Below, piece after piece: positions 1 to 6,275 of a stretch of DNA of 7,875 nucleotides; within the stretch, counting starts at the first letter, position 1; each line of letters begins with the position of its first letter. The position numbers and the translations under genes are program-made. The stretch comes from an uncultured Sutterella sp. (GTDB lineage Bacteria > Pseudomonadota > Gammaproteobacteria > Burkholderiales > Burkholderiaceae_F). The stretch spans positions 1-7,875 of the forward strand of contig CAAFNI010000448.1 in assembly GCA_900764215.1 (NCBI GenBank). The letters run 5' to 3'. The notes under the pieces are model-generated. The model worked only from the letters and a program-made list of their open reading frames with translations. It made no database searches and was not told where the DNA came from.

Positions 1-162
1 AACCCAGGCCCTTGCGTCGGCCGCGTACTGTGCAAAGCTCGCCTGACCGAGCGGCATGACGCGCCCCGCCCCGCCCGCGTCCGACGAAAACGCGCAGCCC
101 GAGACCGCTGCGAGCGTGGCAAAAAGAAGCGTAAGAAGAAGATTCCGGGATCGAACGAACAT
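1..162 (-). CDS. Lipoprotein, N-terminal part only (runs off the left edge)
   Basis: A reading frame stays open from an ATG at 162-160 to the window edge, giving 54 residues. It begins MFVRSRNLLLTLLFATLAAV and continues into SGC, a textbook lipoprotein signal: basic N-terminus, hydrophobic core, and lipobox V-S-G-C with the acceptor Cys at residue 23. Residue +2 is Ala, not Asp, so by the Lol rule the outer membrane is the likely destination. A Shine-Dalgarno-like AGGAG or GAGAGG (complement at 170-177) lies 7 to 10 bases upstream. The mature part visible is a short Gly/Ala-rich linker, then a stretch ending FAQYAADARAWV. That last stretch faintly recalls the start of some lipoprotein alpha/beta hydrolases, but this is a weak memory-based hint and I assign no function. 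The gene is divergent from potE, with 157 bp between the two starts. Confidence 0.75.
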   Translation of the reverse strand, partial: MFVRSRNLLLTLLFATLAAVSGCAFSSDAGGAGRVMPLGQASFAQYAADARAWV

Positions 163-233
163 GAGGGGACCTCTCCTGAGGCGTCGGCATGACAAGACAC
201 TTCCTCATGTTCGCACACAAACCTCAAAATTGC

Positions 234-263
234 TCGACCCGCCCGGGCCGTAATGGGTACAAT
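234..263 (+). promoter_or_regulatory. Probable sigma-70-type promoter of potE
   Basis: TCGACC at 234-239 (4 of 6 to TTGACA) is followed, after an 18-base spacer, by TACAAT at 258-263 (5 of 6 to TATAAT). Transcription would start near 270, leaving a leader of about 50 bases before the potE ATG at 320. A TTGCTC at 230-235 also resembles a -35 box, but its spacing of 22 is too long. The call rests on pattern alone. Confidence 0.45.
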
Positions 264-319
264 GCGGGGTTTGCTTTTTTCAACCAACACCAAGAAAGAT
301 ATCCAACCAGAGACAAGCC

Positions 320-1648
320 ATGAAAACGATCGAAAAGCCGAAGATGACCTGTCTGCAGCTCACGATGGCCGTGATGCTCAACATGCTCGGATCCTCCATC
401 ATCCTGATGCCGACGAAGCTCGCCGAAGTCGGCACGATGTCCATCCTGGCCTGGCTCGTCACCATCAGCGGTGCGACCACCATTGCCTACGTCTTTGCCA
501 AATGCGGCATGTTCAGCAAGAAGAGCGGCGGCATCGGCGGCTATGCCGCCTACGCCTTCGGCAAGTCCGGCAGCTTCATTGCGAACTTCAGCTACGGCGT
601 CTCGCTCATCATTGCGAACCTCACCATCGCCATTTCGATCGTCGGCTACCTGATGGTGCTCTTCGAGTGGAACCTCACGCCGCTCGAGATGGGCATCGCG
701 AGCATCGTCGTCATCTGGCTCTGCTCGCTGCCGAACATCCGCGGCGCGCGCTTCATCGGTCAGCTCTCGCACTTTTCGAGCTACGGCATCCTCATTCCGA
801 TCCTGATCCTCACGGTGATCGGCTGGAACTGGTTCTCGGTCGACCGCTACGTCAACGCCTGGAACCCGCAGAACCTCACGCTTTTCGAGGGCATCTCGGC
901 GGGCATCTCCATGACGCTCTGGGGTTTTCTGGGGCTCGAGACGGCAAGCGCCAACTCCGAGGCCGTGGAGGATCCCGAGAAGTCGGTCCCCCGCGCCATG
1001 GTGCTCGCCACGCTCGGCGCGGGCACGGTCTACGTGCTCGCCAACAACATCAGCTTCGGCATCGTAGACAATGAGCTTCTCTCGCACTCGACCGCGCCCT
1101 TCGGCCTCGTCTTCGCCACGATGTTCAGCCCGGAAGTCGGCAAGTTCGTGATGGCGCTGATGGCGCTCGCCTGCGCGGGCTGCCTCACGAGCTGGCAGTT
1201 CACGATCGCCGAAGTCTTCCGCGTCTCCGCCCGCGAAGAGTACTTCCCGAAGCTCTTTGCGAAGGTCACGCGCCTCAACGTGCCCGTGATCGGCATGATC
1301 GTGATCCTGCTTCTGCAGTCGCTCGCCGCGCTCCTCACGATCGACCCGCGCCTCGAGCAGCAGTTCTACATCCTGAAGGACCTCGCCGTCGTGACGAACC
1401 TGGTCCCCTACCTGCTCGCCTTCGCCGCCGCCAACGTCATCGTGCACCGCGAGCCCGCGGACCCCAAGACGGCCTCGCGCATCACATTCGTCGCCACCGT
1501 CGCCTCGATCTACTCGCTCTATGCGCTTTACGCCTGCGGCGAGAGCGCCATGATGTGGGGCGCGCTCACGACCTTTGCGGGCATCTGGCTCTACGGCTTC
1601 GCCGCCAAGTCCCTTGAAATCAAGGGCCGCCTGCGCGGCGAGGAATAA
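320..1648 (+). CDS. potE: Putrescine/ornithine antiporter PotE (APC superfamily)
   Basis: This 442-residue inner-membrane protein exchanges putrescine for ornithine, or takes up putrescine with protons, in PotE of E. coli (439 residues). From memory of that protein, the two align almost without gaps through the membrane core, with the same numbering at PTKLAEVGT (31-39), AKCGMFS (60-66), Trp201, GLE with Glu207, Trp292 and Tyr425. These positions are among those tied to substrate recognition or transport in E. coli PotE. About 12 hydrophobic segments are visible. Differences at notable positions: Glu77 is Ala, the TM1 G-S-G motif is G-S-S (24-26), Cys210 is Ser, Lys301 is Arg and Trp422 is Ile with a Trp at 423. 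The Shine-Dalgarno is poor (only AGAGA upstream of the ATG), but the protein match begins right at this start. No ornithine decarboxylase gene (speC/speF) adjoins it, unlike the E. coli speF-potE operon. Substrate is inferred; a related diamine or amino acid exchange is possible. Confidence 0.93.
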   Translation: MKTIEKPKMTCLQLTMAVMLNMLGSSIILMPTKLAEVGTMSILAWLVTISGATTIAYVFAKCGMFSKKSGGIGGYAAYAFGKSGSFIANFSYGVSLIIANLTIAISIVGYLMVLFEWNLTPLEMGIASIVVIWLCSLPNIRGARFIGQLSHFSSYGILIPILILTVIGWNWFSVDRYVNAWNPQNLTLFEGISAGISMTLWGFLGLETASANSEAVEDPEKSVPRAMVLATLGAGTVYVLANNISFGIVDNELLSHSTAPFGLVFATMFSPEVGKFVMALMALACAGCLTSWQFTIAEVFRVSAREEYFPKLFAKVTRLNVPVIGMIVILLLQSLAALLTIDPRLEQQFYILKDLAVVTNLVPYLLAFAAANVIVHREPADPKTASRITFVATVASIYSLYALYACGESAMMWGALTTFAGIWLYGFAAKSLEIKGRLRGEE

Positions 1649-1674
1649 GACCTCAAGCGCCGTTCACCTCACCC

Positions 1675-1720
1675 AAAGCCGTCGGGCGTGCCTCCCTCGT
1701 GAAGCACGCCCGATTGCTTT
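1675..1720. terminator. Nested hairpin between convergent potE and kinase operon, likely bidirectional terminator
   Basis: A perfect 10-bp stem, TCGGGCGTGC (1682-1691) with GCACGCCCGA (1704-1713), encloses a 12-base loop. Outside a 2x2 mismatch, AAAGC (1675-1679) pairs with GCTTT (1716-1720), so the right arm ends in a short T run on the plus strand and the left arm gives CTTT on the minus strand. It sits 26 bp after the potE stop and 50 bp past the kinase stop, where a terminator shared by both convergent units is expected. Confidence 0.7.
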
Positions 1721-1770
1721 GAGCCCTGCGCACGCGCACTGCGGCCCGACCCGGCTTTCTTCGAGACTGT

Positions 1771-3657
1771 CTATGCGCCTGCGTTCTCGGCCGCGGGCCT
1801 CACGCGCACGATCGCCTCGTTGAGGCTTCTGGCGTCGGCGGGCTTTTGAAGAATGTGCGGCAGCGACGACGGCGCGACGCGTCCCTCCTCGCGGCGCTTG
1901 CGGTATTCGCCCTCGATCAGGTCGACCGCCACGGCCGTGAGCATCACGGTGGGGACGGGGCGCTTCATGTGCGCCTCGATCATGCCCGCGGCCTCAAGGC
2001 CGTTGGGCTTGTCGGCGCCGAGGTTGTAGTCGCTCACGAGCGCAATGACGTCCTGCGTTTCGGCCGCCTGCCGGTAGAAGGCCTCGCCGGGCTCGCCCTC
2101 GGCCACCACCTCCGCGCCCCAGCTCTCGAGCATGCTCTTCAAGGCGTCGCGCACGAAGCGGTTGTCTTCGAGAAGCAGAATTCTCCCCTTGAGCGCACGG
2201 ATTTCGCCGCCGATCGGAACGGCCTTCTCAAAGCGGTCCGCCTGCTCGGATTCGTCGATGCTGAAGGCAAGGCGGAAGACGCTCCCGCGGCCCGGCCTCG
2301 AGCCCAGCGTCAGCTCGAGCCCGAGCTGCCTGGCGATCCCCCGCACGATCGAAAGCCCCAGGCCGTAGCCCGAGCCCGGCACCGCACGGCCGGCGGCCCC
2401 TCGGTAGAAGGTGCCGAAAATCCGGCTGCGGTCTTCGGCCGAAATGCCCGGACCGCAGTCATAGACGCCGATCACGAGACGGCTGCCGACGCGCCGCGCG
2501 CCGAGCACGATCTCGGGGACGCGGGCCGAAGCCGGATCGGAATAGGCGACGGCATTGCTCACCAGATTCTTGAGGGCGCGCTTGACCATCGTGACGTCGG
2601 TGAGGATCGTCACCGAGGGCGCCTTCACGCGCAGGGAAAGGCCCTTCTTTTCGGCAATCGGCCGGCACTCTTGGGCGAGCTCCTCGAGCAGCTCGCGAAC
2701 GCCCGCATGTTCGGGATGGACCTCCATCTGCCCGAACTCCATGCGCGTGACGGTGAGAACCTGCTCCACCAGGGTCGAGATCGCGGAAATGGAGAGCGCG
2801 AGCTGCTTGACGACGGGTTCGGTCTGAGGCGTTGCGCGCCTCCCCAGAATGTCGATGTAGATCGCCATGGCCTGAAGCGGCTGACGAATGTCATGATTGG
2901 CGGCCGCAAAGAACTTCGAGCGCCGCTCGCTCTCCTCCTCGGTTTGACGGCGGGCCTGCTCGGCGCGCGCGATCTCCACGCGCAGGCGCTCGACGAGACG
3001 CTCGTTCTGGGCGGCCGTGATGATCGAGGTGACCACCATTTCGTTGAGCCGCCGGCCCGAATAGAGAATGAAGACGGTCGTCACGAGAATGATGAGCGCG
3101 ATCAGGGTCTGGCTCACGCCGAACTGCACGGCGCCCGCCACGATGACGGGCGTGAGCGAGCAGAGCGTGAAGGCCGAGAGCGACGGCAGCCAGCACGAGT
3201 AGACGGGCCAGCTTGCAAAGGTCACGGCCACGACGGTCGCCACCGTGATCATCTGGTGCGCCCCCTGAAAAGGGACGAGAAGCGTGGGGCCGGCCACCCC
3301 CCAGATGATGCCCGCCGAGACCGCGAGCGCGGTCCAGCGGCGGATCCAGATGCGGATGTTGGCCTCCCGGTTCGCATCGCGCCAGAAAAGCCGCACGTAC
3401 CTGAGCGAAAGCCAGATCTGCACGAGGCCGCAGCCGAACCAGACGGCGAGGAACGCCTCGCTCACGCCGCTCTGCCAGTAGACGGCCGTGAGCGACGCCA
3501 TGCCCGTGAACTGGGCCGTGAGCGCCACGGGGAAAAGCTTGAGGCTCGAGAGAATGAGCTTGGCGAGCGTGCCCGCCGTGATGTGGTGCACCGTGCTCGT
3601 CATGAAGAAGGCGCGCAGGAAGCGCCACGTCTGCTCGCGGATCGGAAGGATGTTCAC
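1771..3657 (-). CDS. Hybrid sensor histidine kinase with C-terminal receiver domain, six TM segments
   Basis: A 628-residue membrane kinase. Six hydrophobic segments fill roughly residues 40-200 (about 40-61, 66-88, 108-128, 134-150, 157-179, 183-200), followed by a charged helix (215-250), probably coiled coil. The dimerisation/phosphoacceptor motif NHDIRQPLQAM has His255. The ATPase domain shows the N-box (Asn364, Asn368), G1 DCGPG (400-404), F-box FGTF (414-417) and G2 GSGYGLGL (428-435). The receiver (about 491-620) has the acidic pair Glu497-Asp498, phosphoacceptor Asp543, Thr574 and Lys605, so all key residues for phosphorelay are present. There is no DNA-binding or HPt domain, so a separate HPt or regulator is needed or the receiver is autoregulatory. 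The sensor domain has no recognised ligand family. The GTG start is chosen because GGAGG lies 7 bases upstream; Met19 lacks such a site. The start overlaps the preceding gene's stop as GTGA, implying translational coupling. Confidence 0.92.
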   Translation of the reverse strand: MNILPIREQTWRFLRAFFMTSTVHHITAGTLAKLILSSLKLFPVALTAQFTGMASLTAVYWQSGVSEAFLAVWFGCGLVQIWLSLRYVRLFWRDANREANIRIWIRRWTALAVSAGIIWGVAGPTLLVPFQGAHQMITVATVVAVTFASWPVYSCWLPSLSAFTLCSLTPVIVAGAVQFGVSQTLIALIILVTTVFILYSGRRLNEMVVTSIITAAQNERLVERLRVEIARAEQARRQTEEESERRSKFFAAANHDIRQPLQAMAIYIDILGRRATPQTEPVVKQLALSISAISTLVEQVLTVTRMEFGQMEVHPEHAGVRELLEELAQECRPIAEKKGLSLRVKAPSVTILTDVTMVKRALKNLVSNAVAYSDPASARVPEIVLGARRVGSRLVIGVYDCGPGISAEDRSRIFGTFYRGAAGRAVPGSGYGLGLSIVRGIARQLGLELTLGSRPGRGSVFRLAFSIDESEQADRFEKAVPIGGEIRALKGRILLLEDNRFVRDALKSMLESWGAEVVAEGEPGEAFYRQAAETQDVIALVSDYNLGADKPNGLEAAGMIEAHMKRPVPTVMLTAVAVDLIEGEYRKRREEGRVAPSSLPHILQKPADARSLNEAIVRVRPAAENAGA

Positions 3658-4577
3658 GGCGCGGCCTCCAGCGAAACCCGTCCCTCATGCGACGCGAGCC
3701 GCACGCGCATGCCCACCGGGAGCGAAAGCTTTGCGTGCACGTGTCCGAAGGGACAGCCCGTCACGAAGGGAAGTCCCGTGCGGCGCCTCAGATGCGCGAG
3801 CGCGTCCGCAAGCCTGAAGTCCCCCTCCCAGCCCGCGGGCCGGTCCGCGCCCTGCAGATCTCCGACCACGACCGCCCGCTGGCGCCTCAGAATGCCCGCC
3901 ATGTCGAGCGTCAGCAGCATGCGCTCGATCCTGTAGGCGGGTTCGGCCACGTCCTCGATGAAGAGAATGCCGTTCTCAACGGCCGGCATCCAGGGCGTGC
4001 CCGCAAGCGATGCGATCATCGCAAGATTGCCGCCCCAGAGCACGCCCTCGGCCTGCGCCTCGTCGGCGTCCTGCGAGCACCATTGCGCCCCGAAGGGCCT
4101 GCGTCCGACAACGGCGAGCAGTCCTTCGACCGTCAGGGGATCGGGATCGATCAGATCTCTCAGCGTCGGCCCCTGCCAGCTCATGCTGCCCGTGCGCGCA
4201 AGAAGCGCGAGCTCAAAGGCGGTCACGTCGGAAAAGCCCACGAAGGGCGTCTTCGAAGCGCCGATTTTCTCCCAGTCGAGCCGGTCCAGAATGCGCATGC
4301 AGCCGTAGCCGCCCCGCATCGCCATGACGAGATCCGCATCGAGCTCCGTGAGGGCGCAGGCGAGATCCCTCGCCCGCACGTCGTCGGGGCCCGCAAAGCG
4401 CGCCTCCTCGAGATGCGTGCCCTCGAGTTCGCGCACGCGAAAGCCGAGCGCCTCGGCGGCCGCAAAGGCGCGGCGCCTCAGGGCCCAGTCGACGGCGCCC
4501 GTCTTCGTCACCCATTGGCGCGACGGCGCCGCAACGGCGAGCACCAGCCCCTCGAAGGGCCTTTTGACGTCAGTCAT
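3654..4577 (-). CDS. LD-carboxypeptidase, peptidase family S66 (LdcA/MccF-like)
   Basis: A 307-residue cytoplasmic serine peptidase (no signal peptide visible). Family members trim the terminal D-Ala from recycled murein tetrapeptides (LdcA) or cleave microcin-C-type conjugates (MccF). Visible family motifs, numbered from the chosen start: MRGGYG (about 87-92), GFSD with the nucleophile Ser116, GGNL (182-185), FIEDVAEPAYRIERML with catalytic Glu208, and FGHVHAKLSLPVG near the C-terminus with His279 as the likely catalytic His. The Ser-Glu-His spacing is close to that of Pseudomonas LdcA as I recall it. The ATG at 4577 is preferred over an in-frame start 11 codons upstream because AAGGAGG precedes it by 6 bases. 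The gene overlaps the tadA stop by 8 bp and the kinase start by 4 bp. Length is normal for the family. I cannot tell LdcA from an MccF-type immunity role by sequence alone, but the housekeeping neighbour tadA favours murein recycling. Confidence 0.9.
   Translation of the reverse strand: MTDVKRPFEGLVLAVAAPSRQWVTKTGAVDWALRRRAFAAAEALGFRVRELEGTHLEEARFAGPDDVRARDLACALTELDADLVMAMRGGYGCMRILDRLDWEKIGASKTPFVGFSDVTAFELALLARTGSMSWQGPTLRDLIDPDPLTVEGLLAVVGRRPFGAQWCSQDADEAQAEGVLWGGNLAMIASLAGTPWMPAVENGILFIEDVAEPAYRIERMLLTLDMAGILRRQRAVVVGDLQGADRPAGWEGDFRLADALAHLRRRTGLPFVTGCPFGHVHAKLSLPVGMRVRLASHEGRVSLEAAP
3665..3669 (-). promoter_or_regulatory. Ribosome binding site fixing the GTG start of the kinase
   Basis: On the minus strand this reads GGAGG, 7 bases before the GTG at 3657-3655. 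It lies inside the last codons of the S66 peptidase gene. It supports the GTG over the internal ATG 18 codons later, which lacks a purine-rich site. Confidence 0.65.
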
Positions 4578-5493
4578 CCCTTCCCTCCTTCGATACCCTT
4601 CGGGCCGCAAAGAAGCCGGCGAGCATCGTTCGGGCCTCGTCCGCCATGACGCCCCGCCTCACCCACGGACGATGGTTGACGCCCGGAAGCTCGAAAAGCG
4701 AGAGCGCACCGCCCACGGCGCCCATGCGTTCGTCAGACGCGCCGAAGACGATGCGGCCGGGCCGCGCCTGCACGATCGCACCCGCGCACATGGGACAGGG
4801 CTCGAGCGTCACATAGAGCGTCGTCTCGGCCAGCCGGTGGTTTTTCATGACGCGCGCGCCCTCGCGCAGCGCCAGCATTTCGGCGTGCGCCGTCGGATCG
4901 GCGTCGCGAATCGTCCGGTTGCCCGCCCGCGCGATGATGCGTCCATGCGCGACAAGCACGGCGCCCACGGGCACCTCGCCCGCCTCGGCCGCCTTTTCGG
5001 CTTCGAGCATCGCCTCTCTCATGAAGCGGCGGTCGGCCTCGTCGTCAACGGCGGGCTCGCCGCTGTTGACCGCGCGGTTCTTCGCCTGAAGCGCTTCGCG
5101 CATGCGGGCGCGGCGTTCGGCAAGGATCGCTGCGGCGCTCTCAAGCTCGTCGGTGAGGCGGGCGGCGGTCACGTTCGGACGAGGCTCGAGCGCATTGCGA
5201 AACCCGGCTTCGGTCCTCTCCAGAAGTCCGGACGCGAGCGCGGCCTCCTCGAGGCTTTCGGGCGAGTCGGCCAGCCACGCGCCCGGCCCCGCCAGAAAGC
5301 GCAGGGCCGATGCGCGAACGGCCTGCGCGTGCGCCTCCTTCGGGAGAAAAAGCAGCCACGCGCCCGCGACGATGCGCTGATTGTCGGAAGAAGCCCTCGC
5401 GAGGCTCGCGATCGTGCTTCCCCTGCGGATGGAGAGTGCGCTGAACGCCTCGATGTCGGCGACGGCGTAGTCCTTGACGATGAGAGAATACAT
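4570..5493 (-). CDS. tadA: tRNA-specific adenosine deaminase TadA with a long N-terminal extension
   Basis: The C-terminal half (about 155-300) is a clear TadA: zinc-ligand and proton-shuttle motif HAE (His203, Glu205) in the context DPTAHAEMLALREG, then PCPMCAG with zinc ligands Cys233 and Cys236, and FGASDERMGAVGG as in the family. TadA converts A34 to inosine in tRNA-Arg(ACG). The E. coli enzyme is about 167 residues; this protein has 307. Residues 1-150 are not a domain I recognise: a mixed hydrophobic start, a segment RIVAGAWLLFLPKEAHAQAV (40-59), then an Ala/Glu/Arg-rich, probably helical region (about 110-150) joining the deaminase. The frame is open with no internal Met until 131, so the extension seems to be translated. 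The Shine-Dalgarno before the ATG is weak, and a downstream non-ATG start giving a standard-length TadA cannot be excluded. First gene of the overlapping minus-strand operon. Confidence 0.9.
   Translation of the reverse strand: MYSLIVKDYAVADIEAFSALSIRRGSTIASLARASSDNQRIVAGAWLLFLPKEAHAQAVRASALRFLAGPGAWLADSPESLEEAALASGLLERTEAGFRNALEPRPNVTAARLTDELESAAAILAERRARMREALQAKNRAVNSGEPAVDDEADRRFMREAMLEAEKAAEAGEVPVGAVLVAHGRIIARAGNRTIRDADPTAHAEMLALREGARVMKNHRLAETTLYVTLEPCPMCAGAIVQARPGRIVFGASDERMGAVGGALSLFELPGVNHRPWVRRGVMADEARTMLAGFFAARRVSKEGRDD
4584..4590 (-). promoter_or_regulatory. Strong ribosome binding site deciding the start of the S66 peptidase
   Basis: Minus-strand AAGGAGG, 6 bases before the ATG at 4577-4575 and inside the last codons of tadA. 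It makes the 307-residue form the likely product and allows ribosomes finishing tadA to reinitiate. Confidence 0.75.
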
Positions 5494-5601
5494 TTTGGTA
5501 TCCGAATATTGACGGAGAAAGCCCTGAACGAAAGGCGCGCGTAGAATGTTTCGGATTTGAAATTCAGTCTCATTTCCGAACCCGTTCCTCAGGATTCACA
5601 C

Positions 5602-6051
5602 ATGCAGAAAACCCTTGCCGCAGGCGCCCTGGCGCTTTCCCTCCTGGCGACTCCCATTGTAGCGGCTCAAGCCGCCTCCGCCTCAGACGGCGCGAACGCG
5701 AGCGAAGCGCTCGCCGCCTGCCTCTATCAGCACGCCACCGCGAGCGACAAGCAGGTCCTCGTGCAATGGGCCTACGTCACGCTCTCGAAGACCTCGGCCG
5801 CCAAGGCCGTTCAAACGATTCCGGCCGCCAAGGTACAGAGCGTCGAGTCGAGCGCCCAGAAGGCGCTCACCAACCTCGTCGTCGGCCGCTGCTCTGCGCC
5901 CGCCCTCAAGGTTCTCATGAAGAATCCCAAAAACGGCCTTCAGGAAACGATGACGCTTCTCGCCGGGAAGCTTGTGGATGCGGAAATCAAGCGCCGCGCC
6001 TCGCCCCTTCTCTCCCTCACGATGACGGATCTGATGGGCCTCAAAAATTGA
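5602..6051 (+). CDS. Small secreted protein of unknown function, two cysteines
   Basis: A 149-residue protein with a Sec signal peptide, MQKTLAAGALALSLLATPIV followed by AAQA, probably cleaved after Ala24 (A-Q-A). The mature chain is Ala-rich and mostly helical in character, with just two cysteines, Cys40 and Cys97, suited to a periplasmic disulfide. The pattern of Cys, a DK pair, LVQWAYV and a second Cys about 55 residues on recalls uncharacterised exported proteins of other proteobacteria, from memory and without a family name. The ATG at 5602 is chosen over an in-frame TTG at 5557 because AGGA (5591-5594) sits 7 bases upstream and the signal peptide begins there. A TAGAAT at 5542-5547 could be its -10 box, but I see no good -35 partner. 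The gene is divergent from tadA and followed by a weak hairpin. Confidence 0.8.
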   Translation: MQKTLAAGALALSLLATPIVAAQAASASDGANASEALAACLYQHATASDKQVLVQWAYVTLSKTSAAKAVQTIPAAKVQSVESSAQKALTNLVVGRCSAPALKVLMKNPKNGLQETMTLLAGKLVDAEIKRRASPLLSLTMTDLMGLKN

Positions 6052-6057
6052 CATCCC

Positions 6058-6080
6058 CCCTCGGCTAGACGAGGGTTTCT
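6058..6080 (+). terminator. Weak intrinsic terminator after the small secreted protein gene
   Basis: CCCTCG (6058-6063) pairs with CGAGGG (6070-6075) around a 6-base loop and is followed by TTTCT. It starts 7 bases after the stop codon. The stem is only 6 bp and the T run is short, so termination may be partial. Confidence 0.5.
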
Positions 6081-6101
6081 CGGCGGGATTTGGCTAAACT
6101 T

Positions 6102-6162
6102 GGCCGAATGAGGAAATAATTTTTGGCCAAATGAGGAAATAATTTTTGGCCGAATGAGGAAA
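6102..6162. repeat. 23-bp tandem repeat, 2.65 copies, with palindromic TTGGCCRA boxes
   Basis: Units start at 6102, 6125 and 6148. The first two are 23 bases long and differ at one position (GGCCG or GGCCA). The third matches for 15 bases and then diverges. Each unit reads GGCC, R, AATGAGGAAATAATTTTT. At each boundary the T run meets GGCC to form a near-palindrome; the one at 6122-6131 (TTTGGCCAAA) is perfect. The patch is markedly AT-rich against its surroundings and lies between a terminator-like hairpin and the promoter of the next gene. Each full unit also contains ATG-AGG-AAA-TAA, a three-codon ORF, perhaps by chance. It could be a multi-site operator, an iteron-like site or simple slippage repeats. 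Confidence 0.85.
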
Positions 6163-6190
6163 CACAAGGAACCATGCACGCCTGCGTCCC

Positions 6191-6214
6191 TGCGGACTTG
6201 AGAGATTGTCCGCA
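6191..6214. promoter_or_regulatory. Inverted repeat abutting the -35 box, possible operator
   Basis: TGCGGAC (6191-6197) and GTCCGCA (6208-6214) form a perfect 7-bp inverted repeat with a 10-base spacer. The right arm ends one base before the TTGACG at 6215. Half-site spacing of 17 bases centre to centre suits a dimeric regulator. There is no T run after it, so a terminator is less likely. Confidence 0.4.
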
Positions 6215-6243
6215 TTGACGCGCGCGGCTCGAGGCCCGATACT
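6215..6243 (+). promoter_or_regulatory. Sigma-70-type promoter for the second exported protein gene
   Basis: TTGACG at 6215-6220 (5 of 6 to consensus), a 17-base spacer, and GATACT at 6238-6243 (4 of 6). A start near 6250 would leave a leader of about 26 bases that includes GGAG at 6265-6268. This is the best promoter match I found in the window. Confidence 0.6.
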
Positions 6244-6275
6244 TTGTGCTTTCGCCTTCCTTCTGGAGATCCCGC

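Noticed and set aside
224..1447. 407-codon minus-strand ORF opposite potE
   Set aside because: It is antisense to a gene matching PotE end to end, is composed mostly of charged residues plus His, and has no credible start context.
1846..3936. 696-codon plus-strand ORF opposite the kinase and peptidase
   Set aside because: It is antisense to two genes with complete motif sets. Its protein is rich in Arg, His, Asp and Gly, with no recognisable domain, as expected of a shadow frame in GC-rich DNA.
4578..4610. Longer N-terminus (11 extra residues) for the S66 peptidase
   Set aside because: The strong AAGGAGG lies 6 bases ahead of the inner ATG at 4577, and the added residues are arginine-rich without family similarity.
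3687..5544. Long plus-strand ORFs (3687-4649 and 4324-5544) opposite the peptidase and tadA
   Set aside because: Both are shadows of genes with intact catalytic motifs, and their composition is unlike real proteins.
5509..5547. TTGACG with TAGAAT as a promoter for the small secreted protein gene
   Set aside because: The spacing is 27 bases, far beyond the usable 16-19, so only the TAGAAT is mentioned as a possible -10 box.
6102..6162. CRISPR-like array
   Set aside because: The repeats are directly abutting with no spacers, number under three, and no cas genes are nearby.
6174..6218. 14-codon peptide (MHACVPADLRDCPH) after the repeats, preceded by AAGGA
   Set aside because: The ribosome site is only 3 bases from the ATG, and the ORF lies upstream of the promoter at 6215, so it cannot be a leader of that transcript. 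Evidence is too slight to call a gene.
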